From NCBI RefSeq assembly GCF_002863865.1, contig NZ_CP022684.1:186001-250000 (forward strand): a stretch of DNA of 64,000 bases, given 5' to 3'. Both the position numbers and the translations under genes were made by a program. This DNA comes from Ketobacter alkanivorans (GTDB taxonomy: Bacteria > Pseudomonadota > Gammaproteobacteria > Pseudomonadales > Ketobacteraceae). The notes beneath the pieces are model-generated. The model ran no database searches and was not told the DNA's origin. It saw nothing but the letters and a program-made list of their open reading frames with translations. Below are positions 55,083-64,000 of this stretch, one piece after another. Each line of letters opens with the position of its first letter. Position 1 is the stretch's first letter.

Positions 55083-56132
55083 TTATAGCGAACTTTGAAG
55101 CTGTTTAAACTGCCCTTGGATCACTGCTTTTTCCTGAAGAATCACCTTATTCTCATCGGTCAGAAATGCCACTTTATCCTGGGCGGTTTTCAGTTCGGCT
55201 TTGGTGGTCTCCAGTGCGTGGGATAACACGGCCACTTGCTTATCGACATCTGCTTTCTGAGTGGTGAGCGCGGCCATGTTTTCCGACAATTGCTCATTTT
55301 TATGCTGGTATTCCCGGCACCTTGTCACGGCTTCTTCATACTCGTGTTCCAGGTTCTGGATATCTTCCATCTTTGCGTTCAAGTCGCTATTTAGCGCCGC
55401 ATTGGCCCGTTTTAATTCATCGGCATTTCGTTGTAACTGCGCGTTGATGTCGAATAGCTCGGACGCTCTCGACTCAGTCTGTGCGAGCCGGTGTTGCAGA
55501 TCCTGAATCTGATCATTTAACCCCTGGTTAACTATACGGAACTGTTCGCGCTCCTGCTGGCGGTCTTCGGCAGTGCGCTGCTGGTAATGTTCGAAATGAT
55601 CGCGGATATCCCGGTTTTCCTGCTTGAGTTCGGCAACGCTTTCTTTCAATTCAGTGGTTCGTGCAAGAGCTTCATCCCGCTGGGACTCGGCTTTGGCCAG
55701 GCCGACACGGGCGTCTTCCAGGGACTTGTCTTGCTGGCTTTTTTTCTCAATAACACGTGATAGTTGGTTGTTCAGATCCTGTTGGCGAGCGGTAAGCTGC
55801 GCGATAGTGTTGTGGGCCTCGGTCAGTTCTTTTCGGAGTTCATCATTCGAAACCTTGAATTCGTCGCGAGCCTGTTCGATCCGATGGTCGCCCATCTGCT
55901 GCACCCGCTCATACAGGGACTTTACCACTTCGACGAGGTCGTTCGGTAGTCCACTGACATCGGCCGCCGCCCCATTGTCTAACCGCCAGCGTTTGAGCAA
56001 CGGCGCGATGGTGCTTTTGCTGCCGGTGCCCAGGTGCTCGCGCACCCGGTCCACCGTGGGTTCCTGGCCGTGCGTGCTAATGGCTTCGGCGGCTTTGACA
56101 ATATCGTGATAAGTGACTCCGGCACGGGCCAT
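55083..56132 (-). CDS. tnpT: TnpT-like KfrA-type coiled-coil DNA-binding protein
   Basis: 349 residues: an N-terminal KfrA-type DNA-binding domain (GVTYHDIVKAAEAI, then TVDRVREHLGTGSKSTI) and a very long coiled coil (about residues 75-345). In Tn4651-type transposons TnpT is a coiled-coil accessory protein that helps the TnpS recombinase and is transcribed divergently from it, exactly as here. It probably also represses through the dyad at 56163. Without the TnpS neighbour it would simply be called KfrA-like. Confidence 0.82.
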   Translation of the reverse strand: MARAGVTYHDIVKAAEAISTHGQEPTVDRVREHLGTGSKSTIAPLLKRWRLDNGAAADVSGLPNDLVEVVKSLYERVQQMGDHRIEQARDEFKVSNDELRKELTEAHNTIAQLTARQQDLNNQLSRVIEKKSQQDKSLEDARVGLAKAESQRDEALARTTELKESVAELKQENRDIRDHFEHYQQRTAEDRQQEREQFRIVNQGLNDQIQDLQHRLAQTESRASELFDINAQLQRNADELKRANAALNSDLNAKMEDIQNLEHEYEEAVTRCREYQHKNEQLSENMAALTTQKADVDKQVAVLSHALETTKAELKTAQDKVAFLTDENKVILQEKAVIQGQFKQLQSSL

Positions 56133-56162
56133 GGCAGGTTCCTCTCAAATTATTTGGTAATG

Positions 56163-56181
56163 TATTACGTAACACGTAATA
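56163..56181. promoter_or_regulatory. dyad upstream of tnpT
   Basis: TATTACGT-AAC-ACGTAATA, perfect 8-bp arms, 31 bp before the tnpT ATG. KfrA-type proteins autoregulate through inverted repeats near their promoters, so this is a likely TnpT site (inference). Confidence 0.5.
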
Positions 56182-56223
56182 TAACATTATCTTTACTGTT
56201 TTCTAGGCTGCTTGAATATCAAT

Positions 56224-56261
56224 TATTAACCAACGATAATCTAACTTATCGTAGGTTAATA
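56224..56261. other. rst-like recombination core between tnpT and tnpS
   Basis: Left arm TATTAACCAACGATAA (56224-56239), 6-bp spacer TCTAAC, right arm TTATCGTAGGTTAATA (56246-56261). The arms match as an inverted repeat at 15 of 16 positions. Two long arms around a 6-bp centre is the architecture of tyrosine-recombinase core sites, and in Tn4651 the resolution site lies between these two genes. Confidence 0.65.
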
Positions 56262-56337
56262 GGCTGAACCGTAAATTCTCGACTTGTAACACCGGTACAC
56301 AGCCGCCTTTTCAGCGACTCTTAGAGGAAGCCTATTC

Positions 56338-57363
56338 ATGAGCAGCAAATCACCAAAAAAGGTCCATGAATTGTCGTTACGTAATAAGGATTCGAGCCTG
56401 GCTGCATGCCAGGAAGCCCAGTCATTACAGCAATACCTCCAGGCAGCCACCTCCGACAACACCCGCAAAGCGTATCGATCAGCCATCCGGCAATTTGAAA
56501 AATGGGGTGGTCGCCTGCCTTCGGATCGGGATGCCGTCGTGCGCTATCTACTGGCAAGAGCCGAAGCGCTCAATCCCCGAACCCTGGATTTACATCTGAC
56601 CGCCATTAGCCAATGGCACCATTACCAAGGGCTCATCGATCCGGTAAGTGATCCGCTGGTCCGCAAAACCATGGAAGGCGTCCGCCGTACCCATGGCCAA
56701 CCCAAACGCAAAGCCAAGGCATTGCGCTTGGAGCACGTCGTCCAAATGGTGAATCATTTGCGGCAACTGCCAGACACCAAAAAGAAACTGAGGGATATCG
56801 CGCTGGTGTTGACCGGCTTTTTCGGTGCCTTTCGCCGTAGTGAATTGGTGGCCATTCAAATCGGTGATCTGGTGTGGGAACCAGAAGGACTTCTCATCCG
56901 GCTGTCTCGTTCCAAGACCGATCAACAAGCCATGGGCTTAGTGCGAGCATTACCTTTCGGTGCACCAGGCTGCTGTCCTGCTATGGCCATGAAGAACTGG
57001 ATAGAATTGGCTGATATCAATGAAGGTCCGGTTTTTCGTCCCATTAACCGTTGGGATAGGGTTCAACCCAAAGCATTGAATCCCGGTGGCATTAATGAAT
57101 TACTCAAGACTTTGGGCAAGGCCTGTCAGTTCGATTTCGTACCTGACTTAAGCAGTCATAGTTTTCGCCGCGGCCTCTCTACCTCAGCGGCTCGGGAGCG
57201 CGTGGACTTTGAACTAATTAAAAAGCAAGGAGGCTGGAAAAGTGATGCTACCGTTTGGGAGTACATTGAGGAAGGACAGCAGTTCAATAATAACGCATCA
57301 ATAATTCTGATGGAAAAAATGAGCTTGTTGCTGAACGCTCAATCCCTAAAAAAGGGAAAGTAA
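56338..57363 (+). CDS. tnpS: TnpS-like tyrosine recombinase (cointegrate resolvase)
   Basis: 341 residues: N-terminal SAM-like core-binding domain and a catalytic domain with Arg166/167 (GAFRRSE), His274-x-x-Arg277 (SHSFRRG), Trp in GGWKSD and nucleophile Tyr309 (WEYI). AGAGGAAG precedes the ATG. Divergent pairing with a coiled-coil TnpT-like protein identifies it as the resolution recombinase of a Tn4651-type transposon rather than an integron or ICE integrase. Confidence 0.82.
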   Translation: MSSKSPKKVHELSLRNKDSSLAACQEAQSLQQYLQAATSDNTRKAYRSAIRQFEKWGGRLPSDRDAVVRYLLARAEALNPRTLDLHLTAISQWHHYQGLIDPVSDPLVRKTMEGVRRTHGQPKRKAKALRLEHVVQMVNHLRQLPDTKKKLRDIALVLTGFFGAFRRSELVAIQIGDLVWEPEGLLIRLSRSKTDQQAMGLVRALPFGAPGCCPAMAMKNWIELADINEGPVFRPINRWDRVQPKALNPGGINELLKTLGKACQFDFVPDLSSHSFRRGLSTSAARERVDFELIKKQGGWKSDATVWEYIEEGQQFNNNASIILMEKMSLLLNAQSLKKGK

Positions 57364-57379
57364 ATCCGCAGGATCGAAA

Positions 57380-57706
57380 TCATCTCGGTGCAAACATGAT
57401 CATACCCATCCCTAACAAGGTGATGGCCATGCCTACAAAATCCCACAGATGCGGGCGAATCCCATCCACACCCCACAACCACAGTATGGCCACCGAAACA
57501 TAAACGCCGCCATAGGCCGCATAAACCCGCCCCGCAGCGGTCGGATGAAGAGAGAGCAACCAGGCAAACAGCGCTAAGCTGAACGCTGCCGGCAACAGAA
57601 TCCATACGGATGCGGATTTCTTCAGCCAGAGGTATGGCAGATAACAGCCAACTATTTCCGCAATAGCAGTGATGATGAACAAACCGAGCGTGGAGAGTAT
57701 GGACAT
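57380..57706 (-). CDS. YnfA-family membrane protein
   Basis: 108 residues with four transmembrane helices and the conserved [14 protein letters not shown] and [11 protein letters not shown] patterns of YnfA (DUF, SMR-like). Often found next to metal efflux genes. ATG 57706 is chosen after AAGAGAA; the longer frame starts inside the CDF gene. Last gene of the czc operon. Confidence 0.88.
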   Translation of the reverse strand: MSILSTLGLFIITAIAEIVGCYLPYLWLKKSASVWILLPAAFSLALFAWLLSLHPTAAGRVYAAYGGVYVSVAILWLWGVDGIRPHLWDFVGMAITLLGMGMIMFAPR

Positions 57707-57720
57707 ACGAAGTTCTCTTA

Positions 57721-58620
57721 TTAGTGCTGGTCCGTTTGGCTGGGCACGGGTTGATCCCTGCATGCTTCTTCTGCCAGCTCGATTTCAATTGTGGTGTGAG
57801 CCAGCTCGTACGTTTCCAGGGCTGACTGGATGATGGCCTTGAGCTGTGCGTATCTCGCCAGATCTTGCGTCAGCACGGCTTTAACATGAGCTGTCAATAC
57901 GTGATGTTCTCCATCGAGGGACCAGAGGTGTAAATGGTGTACGTCGTCGATTTCCTTGAGTGACATCAGGGACTCGCGAATGCTCTCCAGCAAATCTGGA
58001 TCAGGCACTGCCTGAAAAAATAACCGCCCTGTTGCCAATAGATTACGTAGTACGTTGATCAGAATAAACAAGGTGAAGCCGATCGACAGCAGCGGGTCGA
58101 GAATGGGCCAGTCGACGAATTGCATGACCGTCGCCACAATCAGCACAGCCACCCAACCCAGCACGTCTTCCAGCAAATGCCAGTTGAGCGCCTTTTCGTT
58201 CAAGCTTTTTCCCTGGCTAAGGCGATAGGCGGCGTAGCCATTCACCGCCACGCCCAGCACGGCAAGGGCCAACATTCCTTCGGTATGTGGCATGACGGGG
58301 TCTGCCAAGCGGGGAATGGCCGTGACCAGTATCCAGACCGATCCCGCGATTAACACCAGGCCATTAATCAGAGCGCCAAACAGCGACAGCCGCCGATAAC
58401 CATAAGTGTACTCAGGATTGGAGGATTTCTGACCCAGACGGTTCAGTAGCCATGCACTGCCAATGGAGAGGCTGTCGCCAAGATCGTGCACCGCATCGGC
58501 CATGATGGCGGTGCTGTTGGTCAGCCAGCCACCGATAAATTCAATAATCGTGAAGATCAGGTTTAGGAAAAACGCCCAGCCAATTCGCTTTGAACTGCTG
58601 GAATGGTCATGATTATACAT
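57721..58620 (-). CDS. czcD: cation diffusion facilitator (CzcD-like)
   Basis: 299 residues, six transmembrane helices with the metal-site motif DAVHDLGD in helix 2 (His/Asp) and the partner HLLEDVLGW in helix 5, followed by a cytoplasmic ferredoxin-like domain with [13 protein letters not shown]. It exports Zn(II), Cd(II) or Co(II) from the cytoplasm in exchange for protons. ATG 58620 after GGGAG. A hairpin separates it from czcA. Confidence 0.9.
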   Translation of the reverse strand: MYNHDHSSSSKRIGWAFFLNLIFTIIEFIGGWLTNSTAIMADAVHDLGDSLSIGSAWLLNRLGQKSSNPEYTYGYRRLSLFGALINGLVLIAGSVWILVTAIPRLADPVMPHTEGMLALAVLGVAVNGYAAYRLSQGKSLNEKALNWHLLEDVLGWVAVLIVATVMQFVDWPILDPLLSIGFTLFILINVLRNLLATGRLFFQAVPDPDLLESIRESLMSLKEIDDVHHLHLWSLDGEHHVLTAHVKAVLTQDLARYAQLKAIIQSALETYELAHTTIEIELAEEACRDQPVPSQTDQH

Positions 58621-58633
58621 GAATACTCCCACA

Positions 58634-58666
58634 GATTGCGTCGCTGCTCAGAGCAACGACGCAATC
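58634..58666. promoter_or_regulatory. intercistronic hairpin between czcA and CDF genes
   Basis: GATTGCGTCG pairs with CGACGCAATC, and further inner pairing (TGCTC/GAGCA) gives a long stem in a 52-nt gap. No U-tract. Probably an mRNA stability or processing element setting different czcA and czcD levels. Confidence 0.5.
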
Positions 58667-58672
58667 AGGATA

Positions 58673-62879
<4,207 letters not shown>

Positions 62880-62945
62880 ATTAAAAAATCCTGTCTGGTT
62901 TGCTCGCACCGTTTCGCAAATGTTGAACAGCGCGGCGAGTAAGGT

Positions 62946-64000
62946 TTATTCCGTCAGCGGCTGCGCCGTAAGCTGTTCGATGACCGCTTGATTCAACAGT
63001 GCGACGGTTGCCGTCTCAATCATCTGCTGCTTGGCGTTCAGTAGCTCCTGTTGCGCAGTAATCCAGTCTTGATACTTCAAGCGTCCCCGATCATAGGCTT
63101 GGCGAGTGATCGTCAGAGCTTTTTCCAGATCGGGAATCACGCTTTGCTTCAGCTGCTGATGGGCCGCAATAAACTGCTCACGTTGCGAATAAGCACTATA
63201 AAGCCGACTATGCAGCGCCAATAACCGGTCGCTGCGCCGATACTCCAGTGCATTGCGTTCTGCCAGCGCGGATTTTACGGTACCGCTGTTACGACTTTCA
63301 TTGAACAAGGGCATGGAAAAGCCGAGCGTGAGCGCTGAGTCCCCTGTCTCCTCGAAGCGTCTAATGCCAAACTGCCAACCGAGGTCGGCACGGTTCTGAG
63401 TCTGTGCCAGACGTACTTCGGCGTCTTTCAAGCGTTGTTCAGAAGCAAAAACCATGATGGCCGGTGATTGTTGAACCGCTGTGTATAGGTCAGAAAAAGC
63501 TTGGCTCTGACCAAAAGCGAACAGATCTCCCTCGACGCTCGAGAACTCGATCTTCGTGCTTCCCCAGAAACGCGCGAGTGCGATCTTCTGCCGTTCCAGG
63601 CGTCGGCGTAAATTTTCTTGCTGGATGTTGGATTGGGTGAGCATGGCCTTAGCACGCATCACTTCAGCGTCCGATATTGCGCCACTGTGGGCGCGATTTT
63701 TGACGGTGTTGTGCAACGATTTTGAAAGTTCCACCGCTTCTGCTGCCAGTTTCAGCTCCTGTTGCGTGGACATAAGTTGAATGAAGCTGCCAGTTAACTC
63801 TCCGAGGACATCAAGGGTTTGCGCCTGTCGTTCGAGTTCTAGCGTGTTCATTCTTGCATTCGCTAAGGCAACGCGTGATTGTCGCTTGTCTCCAAGCTCG
63901 ATTACCGAAGAAAGGGCTACGGTCAGCTCAGCGCTATCGAAGCTCGATACCTCACCCGTACCCGCGAAATTCTCTAGTTCCACACCCAACTGATACGCGG
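62946..64000 (-). CDS. czcC: CzcC outer-membrane channel, 5' end beyond window
   Basis: At least 350 residues of a TolC-like OEP protein (patterns LEKALTITRQAYDRGRLKYQDWI and DLGWQFGIRRFEETGDSALTLGFSMPLFNE). The frame is still open at the window edge (AYQLGVELENFAG before the first internal start), so the signal peptide and first part lie outside. First gene of the czcCBA-czcD-ynfA operon. Confidence 0.88.
   Translation of the reverse strand, partial: AYQLGVELENFAGTGEVSSFDSAELTVALSSVIELGDKRQSRVALANARMNTLELERQAQTLDVLGELTGSFIQLMSTQQELKLAAEAVELSKSLHNTVKNRAHSGAISDAEVMRAKAMLTQSNIQQENLRRRLERQKIALARFWGSTKIEFSSVEGDLFAFGQSQAFSDLYTAVQQSPAIMVFASEQRLKDAEVRLAQTQNRADLGWQFGIRRFEETGDSALTLGFSMPLFNESRNSGTVKSALAERNALEYRRSDRLLALHSRLYSAYSQREQFIAAHQQLKQSVIPDLEKALTITRQAYDRGRLKYQDWITAQQELLNAKQQMIETATVALLNQAVIEQLTAQPLTE

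Noticed and set aside
54904..55098. 64-codon plus-strand frame near tnpT
   Set aside because: No ribosome site, overlaps the tnpT end and lacks any recognisable pattern.

Overview
The window reads as accessory DNA of a gammaproteobacterium, probably a marine or oil-associated hydrocarbon degrader. The main clue is a complete CYP153-type alkane hydroxylase operon at the left edge, arranged as in Alcanivorax/Marinobacter-like bacteria (recalled from family knowledge, not searched). Chromosome versus plasmid cannot be decided from the sequence.

Layout: (1) 0.6-6.5 kb: AraC-type regulator, divergent from ferredoxin, CYP153 P450, GMC alcohol dehydrogenase and ferredoxin reductase. (2) 6.5-11.8 kb: mobile-element graveyard with a decayed IS1380-like transposase, a complete Tn3-family transposase, N- and C-terminal pieces of a second Tn3-family transposase on either side of it, a 173-bp inverted-repeat element and a 72-bp palindromic repeat. 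(3) 11.9-16.1 kb: an outer-membrane efflux lipoprotein and a 5'-truncated HAE-type RND pump, meeting head to head with a 5'-truncated cusA. (4) 16.2-31.5 kb: a long rightward block with AMP/thymidine phosphorylase, PRPP synthetase, MBL/beta-CASP nuclease, two SPFH proteins, a collapsed FtsH, an HtrA-like protease, NDH-2, LemA plus two TPM proteins, GAPDH, a membrane methyltransferase, a PLD enzyme and a dehydrogenase. (5) 31.6-35 kb: small exported proteins, an EamA transporter, a CBS protein, a PflA remnant and a DUF2934 protein. (6) 35-52.8 kb: copper island with a MerR regulator, P1B ATPase, His/Met-rich proteins, an APC permease, an ABC exporter whose ATPase carries a YHS domain, cytochrome c, CopB, CopA multicopper oxidase, a Grx-MauE fusion and CopRS. 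(7) 52.9-54.6 kb: sterol-desaturase-like hydroxylase and an AraC regulator. (8) 54.7-57.4 kb: a second copy of the 72-bp repeat and a TnpT/TnpS cointegrate-resolution module with a visible recombination-site-like palindrome. (9) 57.4-64 kb: a CzcCBA/CDF/YnfA heavy-metal efflux operon running off the right edge.

Two regulatory signatures tie the metal genes together. Three copies of ATTACA-N4-TGTAAT lie before the phosphorylase block, before the merR-copA block and in front of copRS. Three MerR-type promoters with 19-bp spacers and a shared ACATAGGTGTA-like operator lie before the phosphorylase block, before merR-copA and before the DUF2934/CBS genes. The sequence therefore suggests that the nucleotide-phosphorylase/protein-quality-control block is part of a copper-response regulon. 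Together with tnpA at one side and tnpS/tnpT about 44 kb away, it also suggests that much of the window is cargo of a large Tn4651-like Tn3-family transposon.
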